Of a stretch of DNA of 64,000 nt, positions 52,254-64,000 are shown in pieces (the first letter of the stretch is position 1; each line of letters begins with the position of its first letter). The stretch lies in contig RPFO01000164.1 of NCBI GenBank assembly GCA_009746045.1, positions 2,681,606 to 2,745,605 of the forward strand, read 5' to 3'. The notes beneath the pieces are model-generated. The model ran no database searches. It saw only the letters and a program-made list of their open reading frames with translations, and was not told the DNA's origin. The DNA is from Mesostigma viride. Lineage: Eukaryota > Streptophyta > Mesostigmatophyceae > Mesostigmatales > Mesostigmataceae. A program made the translations under genes and the position numbers.

Positions 52254-55200
52254 CCCCCCTCTCTCTCAGCCCGCCAAGAGGACCAAAAGTACAACTCCTC
52301 GGTGCTCACCCTCGCCTGGATGCTTTCCCCGACCAAGGAATTGCGCACGAACACTATCCCCAGCGTGACCCACCGTGAGCGAGACGGGTGACCGGTTGCT
52401 CAGCTCCAGAACGAGCCGCCGCAGCTCGCCGTGACGTGCGCTGGGGGGCAGCTCATGCAGGGTGGCCTCCAGCCGCGGCATGGCCTGTGGATGCACGCCA
52501 TGAAAGGCAAAGAAGGCACCAACGAGGCAGCAATGAGAAACCAACCAATCAGCTCACCAATCTACAAAAAAACAATTAGTGCATACAGTCATGCATTCGG
52601 TGCCTGGCATGTACAAGGCAGGACCTTGTAAAAGAAAGGGGGCAGGACGCCAACCACCCGCAACCACAGTGAAGGCGCACCACAGCGGCCAGTGTACTCA
52701 ACTCCAGCACTTGGAATGCCAGCCGTTGCAGCGGCCAGTGTACTCACCTCCAGCACTTGGAATGCCAGCCGTTGGTGCGGTGGCCGGTCGGCGTCGGACG
52801 ACTTGCCCGAGCGACTCCTGCGGGTGATGAGGCGGGCGTAAGTTGCCCATAGAGGAGAAATCAAGGGGAGCAACGCATAAAGAAAACAGATGACCGCAGG
52901 ATACGGGAGTCCAAGCAAAAAGCCGGGGGGAGAGAGAGAGCGCCAGGCATGGTGTGCTTGAATCATACCAGGCTGGCAGACACGCAAATGGGCGCAACCA
53001 CCTTCACGTGCACGTCAGCTGGGCCATCACACGGACGTGATAAAACAAGCAGTTCTCACGTTAGATGCGCGCTGGTTGGTGGGGAAAGCGCAACCGAAGG
53101 AAGCTCAAAAGGAAGGCCAGCTCTTGGGCATCCCCCCATAGTTTCAAGGGAATAACATAATATTACACCAACTGTTTTTCTATACAGCCTCGGCCCCGAA
53201 CACCGCCAATGCAAACACCCAGAACCAGCACATAACAAAATGACGACAGCTTCCCATCAAGCGCCTGGTACACTCACAACTTGGTGGTTTTCTTGGACTT
53301 CAGCTGGAAGGTGCACTGCCCCTCCGCAGAGCCAGCCAGCAGCCAGCGTACGCCCATGATGCGCAGCCGACCTGCACGGCCTGGCCGCACCTTCAGCCGC
53401 ACCTGCTCAACGGGGGGATGGGGTGGGTGGAGAGAAGAGAAAAAGGTGGGTGGAGATTAGGAAGGAAGGAAGAGGGGCAGCAACGAAGACAAGGGAGAAG
53501 CGGCTATTAGAGGGGGGCGGAACTACTCAATTGTGCTTTTTAAGCGCATCACCCCCATGCCTCAAGACACCTTAGTAACGGGCTGTGGTTGTTGAGGCAC
53601 TGGTAACGTCAGACGTTGTGACGGATGGTAGGGCAGCATGCAGAGCACCAGAAGAGGGTACTGCCACTGAAATCGGTTGGAGTGATCGCCACGGTACGTG
53701 ATCGCTACGGTAGGCACTTGGACGATGCTGCGCCGGTGAGCGGGGACTTTACCACGAGTACAACTACAAGATGGAAGCATCATCCTGAAACCGTTGCACC
53801 CAAGGAGGGATTGCCACCCACAACAAGGAAGCAAAGCAGCAGCGTTGATTGCCCAAGCCTCCGTAATTACATGCCTTCTCAAACTCCCTACCCCATTCAT
53901 GCGTCTCCCAAACACAAACCCACCACAGGGCATCGACACAACCATCCTCCAGTCAAACAGGCCATTAACTTGCCTTGCAAATATTACGCCTTACTACTAA
54001 CCGTCCCTCCGCTCATTCTGGCCCACCTGCTTTCAATGTCATTCCTATGGCCCCCTATCCCCACATAAAAGGCCACCACCCACAACCCCGTCCCATCCCC
54101 CTCCCCACTACCCTCCCCATTTGCACCCACCGTCATCTTCTCCTCCCCCTTCATTGTGAATGTGGCCTCCTCCGCGACATAGTCCGGTCGCAGCTGGTCA
54201 CCGCCACCATCCTTGGCTGCGCCCGGTGCCCCCGCAGGGAACGTGAGCCCATCGGCCGGGGGAGTGTCCAACAGGGACCCGCTGGGGGCCAGCCCTGCGA
54301 GCCCGTCGGGGGTGGCGGCCGCGCCCTGGTGGCGGAAGACTGCCCCCACGGCCGCCATCTGTCCATTGGGCGTGTTGGCGGTGGCGGGTGACCCGGTCTT
54401 CCCCGTGGCGGTCCCGCTGGTCGCGCTGTTGGCGGTGAAGGTGCAGACGAGGCGCATGGCCATCACGTCGATGGGCCGCTTGAGCGGGTTGGCCAGGTGG
54501 ACATCCACGCCAATCTCCTCTGGTGTGTGTGAGGTTGCAGTGAATGGGGCGGGGGGGGGAGGAAGGTGGGGCATTGACGTGAGGTCAGGTGGTGGGGTGG
54601 GGTGGCGGTGGGGGGCAGGGGGGGTGACGACATGGACTGGAGGGGGGCAGATGATGCTGTGAGGCGAGAGGGACATGGGCACCAGGGTGCCGCGGGTGAA
54701 ACAAATTGAAACTTGCTCTGTTTGACGATGGCGGCATGCCAGACAGGGGAGGGGGGACTTGAGGTTTAGGGATCCGGCGATCAAGCGCAGGACGTGCCGG
54801 CCGGAGGCCGTGCGCCCACATCACACCATGCAAAAGCATGACTTCGAGATCACCATTCAATTGCACCCGCAACTCGAGTTGCCAAACATCACGCTCCCAT
54901 GAATGCATCTGGCGCAAGGTGGGGCATGCGCTGGGTGGCTTGGGCAATCGACATCACACCAACGCCACCACTAATGCCCACACATGCTGCTGCTAACACT
55001 GCCATCCTCTCTCCCCCCCCCCCCCCCCCAAAGCCTCAGGGGCAGAAGTGCATTGCTGATTGCGACACAAGACTTGCATAGGAGGGCGATGCACCCGCAT
55101 ACATAAAAAAGCATTTCTAGATTTTAATGCACGGGTTCGAGGCTCTCTGATAGAAATGCTCTGATGGGGATGCTCTCTGATGGGACTATCGACCAGAGCA

Positions 55201-56414
55201 ACGTACCGCCCGCGACACAGACGTTGGTCTGCGTGACGGGATCCAGCAGTGCCGCGGCTGCGGCAGCCCTCCCCTCCTGCGTGCTGCGCTCGAGCCAGTT
55301 GAGGCCCGAGGGCTCCGCCAGCTCCACGCCCACCAGTGGCTCCTCCAACGCCGCCCAGGCCGCCGCGGGGACGTTGTGCTGGCGACGACGCGGCAGAGAT
55401 GCGCATAAATGGGCAACAGTTTGCATGGGGGTTGGCAGGTCAGGTGTTGGCAAGGGGTGCGAATGGGAGCAGTGGGCAGCCAGGCAGCGGGCACGACAGC
55501 TTGGGGGCGCTGCCCCTTGCTCTTGGGGATGATTGTCAATGCCAACGGGGACGCCAAGACAGGCCAAGACACGTGAACAGTCATGCTGGGGGGGCATTTC
55601 ATGGGACTAGAGGTGAAGCCGCCAAGCCCTGGGATGTTGGGGGGCAAGCCAAGCACGCGCAGAGGAAAGCCCCAGCTGTCTGCATCAACCCATATGACCG
55701 CATCAAACTGAAGCGATGGAAGCGAGAACTAGGATAATGGGTGGCATGCTGGCAGACGCGTCGGGCACGTGTGAGGATGGGGCGTACATGAGCAGGACAG
55801 GGGGGTTGATACTAGGGACACCCGGCTGCGGGCCACGCACCGCTGCTTCCGTGCCGTAGCAGATGTGGTTGTCGAAATGGACGTAGATGCGGTCCACCGC
55901 TATGTCTGGCAGCCGCAACATGAACGGGTCCACCTCGCACCCATTGGCGATGGCTTGCTGCGCGGGGGAGGGGGGGAAACAAGAGGTGGCAATGATCAAC
56001 GAGGGGTGGCAATGATCAACAAGGGGTGGCAATGATCAGCAAGGGCTGTGAACGCCCAGGTGAATGGAGGCATGTGACGCGGATGCAGGTGAGCCAGGGT
56101 GGATACTCCACATCACGCAAAGAATCAGGCTATGATCATAACAAGTAATCATAATAAATATATCTACCATGATAATCAGTATATAATGACAAAAACTTCC
56201 CTGGCGTTATGAGGGCCTACGCTATCGTGAGGAGGCCGATATCAAGAACCGCCCACACAAGATACAGCCACTTCACGGTCCCTCAACCAATGCACAACTA
56301 AGACAACTCCCTCATGTAGCAATTCCAGGGCGTTACCTGGTGCACTTGCAATAAGCCCCCCTCTCCATCTAAATTTGAGCACCCAATACTTGATACACAA
56401 ACGCGCGCACATAC

Positions 56415-56459
<45 letters not shown>

Positions 56460-59400
56460 GCAGCCCCCCACCCCCCACCCCCCACCCCCACATGGGAAAA
56501 AAAGACCATGTAGCTATTCCTTGCCCCTCACGTGGTGCACATGCGATAAGCCTACCCTCAACTCTTGACATCATCTGCGCGCCGCTGACCTGGTGCACGT
56601 AGAGGAACTCGCGCAGCGTGGTCGCCTGCACGCTCTCTGGCTGGTGAGGGCAGTGGAGCATGCGCTGGAAGTAGCGCACGGCGGACTTGAAGTCGCCCAG
56701 GTGCGCCGCTTGCCTGCGCGCCCACATGCATGCATGACAAGGGCAACATGTTAGTAAGGATTCCAACGGTTGGCAGTTGGCGCGGCCGTGGCAAACTTCC
56801 ATGGATATGCCACTATCAAGTCTTGGTTTTATTAATACTGCCCATTCTTTAACCCGTACGTTTGTTAATATGCTCAAGTCTTTTCGGTTTAATGGACTTA
56901 CGTGGCTATTCAACTAAAAGGATCAAGCCTAAGCTGGTCAGAGGCAGGGAAAGGGGAACACAGAAAGCCTACCGCCGAGGGTAGAGGGAACACAGCAAGC
57001 CTACCGCCGAGTGTAGAGGGTAGGGAGACTTTTGGGAACTGTGTCGCAGCCAAAGAATCTCAAGTGACAAGGGCGTGCAGATCCGATGCCCCGAACACAC
57101 GGCCATGGTGTAATCACGATGCCAGCATCGAGCACCCCCCCCCACACCGATTATGGAGTAAGCCGCCACCATGCCATACTTAAGCATGTGCTTGCCTGCC
57201 TCCCCACCTCTTACGCAGGCACGGCCATCTAAGATCCAAGTGTGCCAGAAGGACAGCACCCACGCACACGACCAGCGACATTGGCTGATGTGTCGATGCG
57301 AACCACGCAATGGTGTGACTGTATTCAGCCCCCAGCAAGCCTGAGGGCGGGATCGCACACTCACATGCCAAGCAGTTCCCGACAAGCCAATGACCACACA
57401 ACGAGTTTCTGGACTTTCTAGGATAAGCCAGAGCTAGCCAACTTGCCCCGTTCAGTGCTTGTTTACGATGAAGGTTTGGGGTAGGCATACCAGCGGCATG
57501 ACAAGTTGCACCAGCAGCCAGCGATCCCTCTTCGTTGCTCCGGCACGCACCTGCCGAGTGTGTTGCTCATGTTCTAGCACACACCTGCCGAGCGTGTTGC
57601 TGATATGGTCGTCGACAAACGACCATCCCTTGCGCCAGTAGACGGCCTCCACGTATGAATACGCTCGCACTGCGTGCCGCCGCTGGAGGTGTAGTGCCAG
57701 GAGGCGCAAGGAGGAAGGAGGCGCGCAGGCGAGGCATGCATGACGTAGCGATCGATGAGCGGTACCGCAGAGCAAGCATGACATCAGCGTAGGGATGTGC
57801 GCACAAATCAGACTTGGGAAACTGCAGGGACAAGGCACCAAGGAACATGTGCCAGCAAACTGGTACAGTGCACTTGGGCACAAACGGCTACAAACTGCCT
57901 CGTGTGGCCAGCAAGCAGCCGGATGTCTCGGAAGCGGAGGGTGGGGGGGGGCTACCTGAGCCGATGCGCACACAGGGAAATGATGCCATGCAACTCAGTT
58001 CAAAGAACAATGCATCCATGCACCCAAGGTGGTCCTCGGTTTCTAACCATGGAAATCAAAAGAGCTTGGCAACCCCACCAGACAAGATTGGACTACACAA
58101 CCAGCATCGTGCCTCCTCTGCCTTCATGTGCACCAACCAAAAAATGATGTGAGTCAGAATCTGCGGCTCGAGTGTGGAATGGTGTGGCCTAGCGGTGGCA
58201 CCTGCATTTTTCCACGGCCACATAGACACTCAGAAAATAGCATGGTGACCCAAACCATACGCTCGATTGTCTCACCGCTCCACCTGGCAGGGCGAGAGCA
58301 GCACGGTGGAAAGTGGAGTTTGCCAAACTGTCGAGCGAGCTCACCTGGAAGCACTGGTTATATCGGTGGCCCGCCAGCACCAGGTTGAACGCGTACTTGC
58401 GCACCAGCGGCGGGTCCAGGGACAGGAAGCAGAAGCCGGCCTGTTCCAGCAGCAGGCCCACACGCAGGCTCGTCTCCTGCGGCGTGGGAGACGAGGCAGC
58501 ACGTGGGGGCGAGAGAAGAAGACGATTTTGGTTCCCCCCCCAAAGGGTCAACAAATACTCGTGAGTGTGCCATGGCACGTCCCACCGTTCAACATCAAGC
58601 CATCGGCAAGCCATCCTGCAGCAGCCGCAGCAGCTGCTGAACGCCACCACACCTGCACTTCTACGAGGACTCAAGATGTTCTGAGGCCCACAAGGGTTGC
58701 CTTGGGAAGCCGTAGGAAACGCGTTTGCAGAATGAACCTTAGGCAACATTATCGCGAGCCAACAGGGGTTGGCCCCCAAGGCCGTAGCACTGTGAAGCTA
58801 CAGGCAGCCTCTCCGTCCAAGTTTTCCCCCTCACCTCGTGCGACGCGCGGATGAGCCCCAGGGCGGCGTCCTTGTGCAGCGACCGCGCGCGCAGGACGGC
58901 CACCAGCGTGAGCATGGCACGCGTGGCGTAACGAACGTGGCTCGCGCCGCACCGCTGCGAGGGGGAAGAACAGGGCAGGGAGGGGACGGACGAAAAGACG
59001 AGCAAAACAGAAAGGGCGGTGGGGGGAGGCACAAAGGGGGGGAACCGCAGAACCAATCATGCATCAGCCAGCCATGCAAGGAATTGCGCGGAAAACGCAA
59101 GGGTGCACAAAGCGGAGGGCAAGCAGATAAACATACGGAATGCGGACAAAGGGCCGAAGGCTATGGGTAAGGGAGGGCAAATCATGGGAATGGAAGCTCG
59201 GCCCAGCTTACGTAGAGGGAAGCTGGCGAACAGACGGGGGATGCGACAGGGGGGCCAGGGAACCCGAGGGCATTGAAGGGCATGAAGGGAATCACGGGCA
59301 CGTAGTAGTCGGTGAAAGCCGTCTAAGCACGGACTCACCCTGCCCTGTGCACACATACTGCTAAGAATACTGCCGCACGCACCTGCTAGTCAGTGTACGG

Positions 59401-62400
59401 CGTGTAACTAGGGCATTACTATGTATGCGCCCTACCCTGTGCATGAAGTATACTGCCACACGCACCTGGTAGTAGGTGTAAGCCGTCTCCAGCGCGGCCT
59501 CACACTCGCGTTTAGTCGGGTCCAACATAAATAAGCACAGACCGGTCATCTCCTGCGGGTGGGGCACACAAGGACGACAGCATAACAACACGGGAGCGCG
59601 GCAGATCGACAGGCGAACGGCAGCAGCAGGGCGGCAGCAGAAGCAGCAGCAGTAGCAGCAGCAGAAGAAGAAGCAGCAGCAGTAGGGCAGCAGCAGCAGC
59701 AGCAGCAGGGCAGCAGCAGGGCAGCAGCAGGGCAGCAGCAGGGCAGCAGCAGGGCAGCAGCAGGGCAGCAGCAGGGCAGCAGCAGGGCAGCAGCAGGGCA
59801 GCAGCAGGGCAGCAGCAGGGCAGCAGCAGGGCAGCAGCAGGGCAGCAGCAGGGCAGCAGCAGGGCAGCAGCAGGGCAGCAGCAGGGCAGCAGCAGGGCAG
59901 CAGCAGGGCAGCAGCAGGGCAGCAGCAGGGCAGCAGCAGGGCAGCAGCAGGGCAGCAGCAGGGCAGCAGCAGGGCAGCAGCAGGGCAGCAGCAGGGCAGC
60001 AGCAGGGCAGCAGCAGGGCAGCAGCAGGGCAGCAGCAGGGCAGCAGCAGGGCAGCAGCAGGGCAGCGCAAATGAGCCATGGCGGTGAGAGTACGTGAGCA
60101 TGCAAGCCATGAAAAAAGACACATGGCCCTCATCCTTGAACGGTAGAGTCGTCACTACCACAGATAGAACGGTAGAGTTGTCACTACCACAGATAGAACA
60201 GGCTCCTCCCCTTGATGAGATGAGAAAGCCATGGCATGGAAGTTGAAGCCACAAACCAGCCATTCACCATGTGCAACCCTCATGCTGTATGCCATACTGC
60301 ATGCATGGACTGCTTACTGAAAAAAAATAAAGACAGGCCTTAACCGATTCAGGTCTTTGATGGCATCCGCCCCCTCCCTCACCTGCGTGCCCGCGTAGTG
60401 CCGCCACGCGCGGTCGGTCTTGTAATCACCCGCCACCAGCCGGTACGTGGACAGCGCCAGCTCATAGTCGCGGATCATGAACGCCATGTCAGCGAGCACC
60501 CGCAGCTGCGACTCCATCGACGTGAATTGGTAACTGCCGCGGGGCAGCACGCCACATTGTGCAAGAGCAAGGCGAGAAGTAACCAGTGTCAACGGCAAAA
60601 GTGGCACAAACGGAAAAGCAACCCCGGGACGCCTCGCCCTTTGGTTCAAAAGCAGAACAGGGCACACCAGCATGCGCCAGCGAAACTGCGGGCGTGCATA
60701 AGATGCTTGCAGGTACCACAACAGCACACGAGTTTGTGCGTGTGAGAAATCTGTGCGCGCGAGAAGCCATGTGCGTGCGGCACTGCGTCAGTATGCCCAG
60801 CAGGTAGGCAAGTACAAGTACGTCAGAGCCTGAATAAAGGGAATAAAGGGAAGATTGCCCTAAGGGGAACGAGTATTACTTCCAATGCCCAGCATGCACA
60901 CATGTTGGCACAGGCCACCTCATGGGCGACGACAAGACAGCACCATTAAATGCTGGCATTCCCACATGCTGCGATGCCCCACCTATGCTACCCAAAGACG
61001 CTGCAGTGATGTAGTACAAACGCGGCCTTCTGAGCAAGACATGTATTCAGTGAAGCCATGGCAATCACGACAGGCATCCAACAAAACAAATGCCACCACG
61101 GCTGCACCTTCTGGGATGCCGTCCCAGCCGGGTGCAACTGGCAACATCACAACAAATGTCCATGAGGAATCCTACGCCTTCCCCCCCTACAACGTGGCCA
61201 CCCCGCGTCCAGCAACATGTGTGCAGTGCGCGCATGAGGGCGGGCAACGTACATCAGCCCCTCCTTCCCTCCGTGCACGCTCGTGTCTCCCTCCTTCTTC
61301 TCCTTCTTATACCACAAGCTCTTCAGCTGGTTCTTCAGCCCCTTGCGCGTGGATGCGATCTGGGTCGAGAGGACAAGCAAAGGCAGGGAAGGGGAGAAAG
61401 TGGGGATGGAGGGGGAGAGAATGGGGAGGGGAGGGAAGAGAATAGTTTTGTGAAGGGGAGAGAATCGGTACTAGGTAAGGGGAGGATGACGTGACAAGGG
61501 TCCATGAGCTACCTCATGCAAGTCATGACTTTGGCAGCTACTGCAAGCATGAAAGATGCCACCATAATGGTTCTTCTGATTACGATGGGGACCGGTTTTG
61601 GGGCCAAGGGGTGCTTGGTGCTGTGCTTGGTGCTGGCAAACTCACCATTCAACAAGTGAACTACTCGGTCCTTGAAGCCCATAGGAACGGCTTACCGTTG
61701 CTACACAGAGGCTTGTGCCATCACAACGTTTGGAACAAATGGTCTGCTCCGAGAATGCCAAGAGGGTTAATGCAAGCAGGGTTGCTGTCAAGTAGCTTGT
61801 ACTCCCCATGCTGCACATGTGCAATAAGATACATGCCCACATCAGCACCCTCGGGTTACCCTATTTTTTACGCGAGCTATGATAAGCCAGATTCGAGCAC
61901 AACGAATGAGTCAAACAATATCAACCTCAGCACAAAGCACTGCTCACACCAAGACTTCAAAACTCCGCTGCACCTGGCAGATTTTTCGAACTGTGTTTCG
62001 AACTGAATTCGTGACCCACACTCCATGAATGGAGGCAGGAATAAAAATCTGCCGCCGATGCAGCTGCGGGTGCAACACCTGCTCACCTGTGCGTTGATGA
62101 GGCGGATCTTCTGCTCCATGTGTGGCACGATCAGCTTGATCGTCAGCTCCGCCATGAACTTGGACACCTGGCGCCACGCCGTTGGCACGAAGGGCAACAG
62201 GGTAGGTACAGAAGACTTTTGTTGTTAGTATGCCATTTGGACAGCACAAGCCGAACCGATACTGATTGATTTGGAGGCCAGGCCAGGCCCATGACAGTCA
62301 ATGCTGGCCACAAATTTCACCACATCCTCGGCAAAAAAAAAAAATCAGCTAGTGGGCATCCCTAGTGAGCAAATGCAGCCCATGGAGCTGTTCAGGGACA

Positions 62401-64000
62401 ACTGACGCGGCGGCTGGTCCATGCATCCACCTCACACATGACACCCTCACAGCCAAGTGGGCACCATCTGCGATGAAATACACCAACTATGAGTGGGCAT
62501 ATCCCAACTCCACCAGGAAATCTCATGTCCCCGCACCAGTCTCATCCCCCTCAGCCCCCGTCGGCTCACCCCGGACAAATCATCGTCGGACAGGTAGGCC
62601 CCGCACTGCGTGGTGCTGGCGTTGGCCCCCGACATGTCGGCCACCAGCGCCGATAGCTGCGAGCCGGGCGACGCGGCCGCCACCTGCGCCAACTAAGGGG
62701 ACGAGGGGGGCACCAATGATGGGGGGGCGGGGGAACCGAGGAGTGGTAGATAACACCCAGGGGGCATCGGGGTAATGTATTGGTGGATGTGCCCCACCAC
62801 GCACCACAGGTGCAGGCAGGACGCACGGTCAACCAACGGAATAATAGGGTAAGGTAGTCAGTACTGTGGCCCCGGCAACCCACAAAAAGGCAGGGAAAAG
62901 CATTCAAGTATAGCTGCTGGAAGCAGAGGGGTACATGCTTACTCAAGTACAGCTGCTGGAAGCAGAGGGGTACATGCTTACTCAAGTACAGCTGCTGGAA
63001 GCAGTGGGGTACATGCTTACACATATGCGGGAACACAGTGGTTGGTGCTTGTCTCAAGACCACCGATCGGGCACCGGCCAGGAGACACCCTCCAAATAAT
63101 ACATGTGCCACCGATGAGAACACTACAATCATGGGAAAATGTGGGCACTTAGTAAAGCTACCGGCACCAACTCAACCAGGCATGGTCACCGCGTTAACCT
63201 ATCAATAATCGCTAAACAAACTTGGCCACCAAGACGACATACTGGCATGACATCGAGAAATGGCTGCTTTTAAAAACGGCATGACTCATTAAATGAAAAA
63301 CATCTCCACGCGGACCGACTCACATGACACATGAACCGATGGTTGCCTCCACGGGGACCTACCGCTGCGGATGCAGAGAAGCGGTCGGGCGACACCACGG
63401 GCGGCGAGCGCTGGATGACCTTGGGCCGGTGCGGCGACCAGATGTCCTCGCGTGGCGCGGGCTGGACGTTTGAGTTGAGCGGCAGCAGCGTGCAGTTGTT
63501 CACACCGAAGGACGCCTGCATCTCGCGCAGGATCTCGTCGGCCCTGGTGGCGCGAGGGAGCGACAGGTGGCACGGTGGGGGAGATATCGGTGCGGGCAGG
63601 GGCGGGGAAGGGGTCAAAGAAACAGGTGTAGCAAGAGGCAAGGGTGGGGCGACAAGGAAGGCAAGACCAGGCAAGCAAACGAGAGTACGAGGGGAGGAGC
63701 ATCCAAACAACGCCCGCTAGGACAGGACGCAAAGGCAGAAATAGCCTAGAGGCAGCAAGATAAGGTGCACCCGCGTCCTGTCCGGACAACTGGAGACATG
63801 GGAACACGTTGGGAGATGATGAAACAAGCAACCTAGGGGGACGGCGAGTGTCGGGTTCCCACCTGTCCTTGGAGACGCCCCCGTTGGCGTCGTGCACGAG
63901 CACAAAGTGCTTGAGCAGGTTTGGGTCCATGATACCGTCGGCCAGCAAGCGCGGCAGGTTGTAGCCCGCGTACATCTGCACAAACTGGTTCACAGGGTCA
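43727..64000 (-). CDS. TRAPPC8: TRAPPC8 / Trs85 homologue, 5' end beyond the window
   Basis: TRAPPC8 (yeast Trs85) is a specific subunit of the TRAPPIII complex, which activates Rab1/Ypt1 at the Golgi and in autophagy. 25 exons (the first partial) encode about 1460 residues, against 1435 for the whole human protein. Conserved blocks, in order: LLKHFVLVHD; REMQASFGVNNCTLLPLNS; PHMEQKIRLINAQ then STRKGLKNQLKSLW; MAFMIRDYELALSTYRL; GLCLFMLDPTKRE; PPLVRKYAFNLVLAGHRYN; GWSFVDDHISNTLGR; TTLREFLYVHQ; IGVDVHLANPLKRPIDV; AMPRLEATLHELP; TSHPAFFCGG; GPYMWSGQTRAV and FFGPGVYDLSNYRVSW, with a stop (TGA) at 43727. Alpha-solenoid N-terminal and beta-sandwich C-terminal regions are expected from the family. 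All junctions are in phase except one at a G6 run (47870-47875). Confidence 0.95.
45529..45905. repeat. 16-bp minisatellite in a TRAPPC8 intron
   Basis: AGAGGGGAATAGGGCA and close variants (ATATGACA, AACATAACA) are repeated about 23 times, directly upstream in transcript order of the 45437-45010 exon. Confidence 0.95.
46009..46030. repeat. Poly-C tract in a TRAPPC8 intron
   Basis: About 22 consecutive C residues; the exact length is unreliable in most sequencing data. Confidence 0.9.
47752..47855. repeat. 34-bp tandem repeat, three copies
   Basis: CCAAAAGGGCAAGCAGATAC followed by GCACACAAACCCTA is repeated three times next to the splice donor of the 48041-47862 exon. Confidence 0.9.
48057..48372. 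repeat. GGAGGG/GGAGG array, about 315 bp
   Basis: A purine-only G/A array with six- and five-base units begins about 15 bp from the 48041 splice acceptor. On the transcript strand it is a long C/T tract, effectively an extended polypyrimidine tract. Confidence 0.95.
51401..51424. repeat. Poly-C tract beside an exon
   Basis: About 24 C residues lie just inside the intron after the donor of the 51556-51428 exon (transcript direction: GTAAGG, then poly-G). Confidence 0.9.
51841..52255. repeat. CCCT array plus poly-C in a TRAPPC8 intron
   Basis: CCCT units, with occasional CCT, extend about 370 bp and pass into roughly 30 C residues (52222-52252). On the transcript strand the intron is purine-rich AGGG. 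Confidence 0.95.
52685..52778 (-). repeat. 46-bp tandem duplication of an exon 3' end with its splice donor
   Basis: The block from CAACGGCTGGCATTCCAAG through CTGGAG|GTGAGTACACTGG is present twice in transcript direction. The first copy, at the exon end, keeps GTGAGT; the second, in the intron, reads TTGAGT. Confidence 0.85.
54999..55030. repeat. C-rich tract in a TRAPPC8 intron
   Basis: About 18 consecutive C residues follow TCTCTC near 55013-55030. Confidence 0.8.
55980..56045. repeat. 20-bp tandem repeat, three copies
   Basis: GGGGTGGCAATGATCAACAA, with small variations, is repeated three times in the intron upstream of the 55957 exon. Confidence 0.85.
56419..56459. repeat. CA dinucleotide microsatellite
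   Basis: About 20 CA units, followed by a C-rich CCCCCCACC stretch. Confidence 0.95.
59632..60066. repeat. GCAGCAGCAGGG 12-bp array
   Basis: An irregular GCA/GAA lead-in (59632-59690) is followed by about 31 exact copies of the 12-bp unit. It lies in the TRAPPC8 intron between the 60533-60383 and 59552-59466 exons. On the transcript strand it reads as an apparent Leu/Pro/Cys/Ala-rich open frame, an artefact. Confidence 0.96.
60131..60200. repeat. ~30-bp direct duplication in a TRAPPC8 intron
   Basis: GAACGGTAGAGT(C/T)GTCACTACC and its continuation ACAGATA are present twice in tandem. Confidence 0.85.
62900..63025. repeat. 42-bp tandem repeat, three copies
   Basis: CAGCTGCTGGAAGCAGAGGG followed by GTACATGCTTACTCAAGTA is repeated three times in the TRAPPC8 intron before the 62692-62570 exon. 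Confidence 0.9.

Larger units (their letters stand above)
43727..64000 (-). other. TRAPPC8: Exon map of TRAPPC8
   Basis: Exons in transcript order, plus-strand coordinates, each flanked by AG and GT: beyond 64000-63863; 63543-63363; 62692-62570; 62167-62087; 61359-61253; 60533-60383; 59552-59466; 58954-58835; 58476-58345; 57682-57585; 56713-56590; 55957-55841; 55378-55207; 54519-54131; 53405-53278; 52817-52748; 52484-52374; 51556-51428; 50725-50647; 50043-49940; 48692-48634; 48041-47862; 46337-46137; 45437-45010; 44618-43727. Boundaries were placed by hand from homology, splice signals and phase, so single-base errors are possible. Typical donors are GTGAGC, GTGAGT and GTACGT. Confidence 0.8.

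Noticed and set aside
51722-52378. Proline/serine/leucine-rich frame on the plus strand and Gly/Arg/Glu-rich frame on the minus strand
   Set aside because: They are produced by the CCCT array and poly-C within a TRAPPC8 intron.
55125-55160. tRNA-like GGTTCGA box
   Set aside because: No cloverleaf could be drawn around it and it lies in a TRAPPC8 intron.
59361-60263. 300-residue Cys/Pro/Ala/Leu repeat protein
   Set aside because: It is the translation of the GCAGCAGCAGGG array in an intron; the flanking exons are TRAPPC8.

Overview
This 64 kb window is nuclear DNA from a eukaryote with spliceosomal GT-AG introns, GC-rich coding sequence, many simple and tandem repeats, and several retroelement families. 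A green alga or similar protist fits best; I cannot name the species. There is no operon structure, no CRISPR array and no convincing tRNA or rRNA gene.

Layout. 1-12.2 kb: one large plus-strand gene of unknown function. Its introns carry a 4.5 kb CCTTGT hexamer array and two arrays of a 46-bp minisatellite with a perfect 14-bp palindrome in each unit. Exon phases agree, but four one-base frame breaks occur, all in G or C runs. 12.2-22.7 kb: a repeat-rich stretch. It holds a nearly perfect 2.76 kb LTR retrotransposon with only gag-type ORFs (13417-16180), a nearby empty copy of its target, a reverse transcriptase remnant (LINE type) and an ORF1-type element. 22.9-26.1 kb: two unrecognised, frame-broken protein genes on opposite strands. 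The rightward one is a cysteine-rich zinc-binding protein with an intron and a set of upstream direct repeats. 26-31.6 kb: mostly non-coding, including 1.2 kb of GGT-rich DNA.

31.7-36.1 kb: an intact-looking two-exon minus-strand gene for a fusion protein of about 1156 aa (TPR-like helices, a pectinesterase-like beta-helix and a C-terminal MYND zinc finger). 37-43.4 kb: another retroelement cluster with an intact 449-aa ORF1p and a decayed tandem copy. 43.7-64 kb: a TRAPPC8/Trs85 gene on the minus strand. 25 exons lie in the window, the first cut by its right edge. Every junction is in phase except one at a G6 run. Its introns hold several independently expanded repeats.

The main themes are tandem-repeat expansion inside introns of otherwise ordinary genes, and a family of small retroelements that share a 3' hairpin followed by a (TTAA)n tail. 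The reverse transcriptase remnant is the only polymerase-type sequence seen, so the gag-only LTR element and the ORF1-only elements probably move with enzymes encoded elsewhere.
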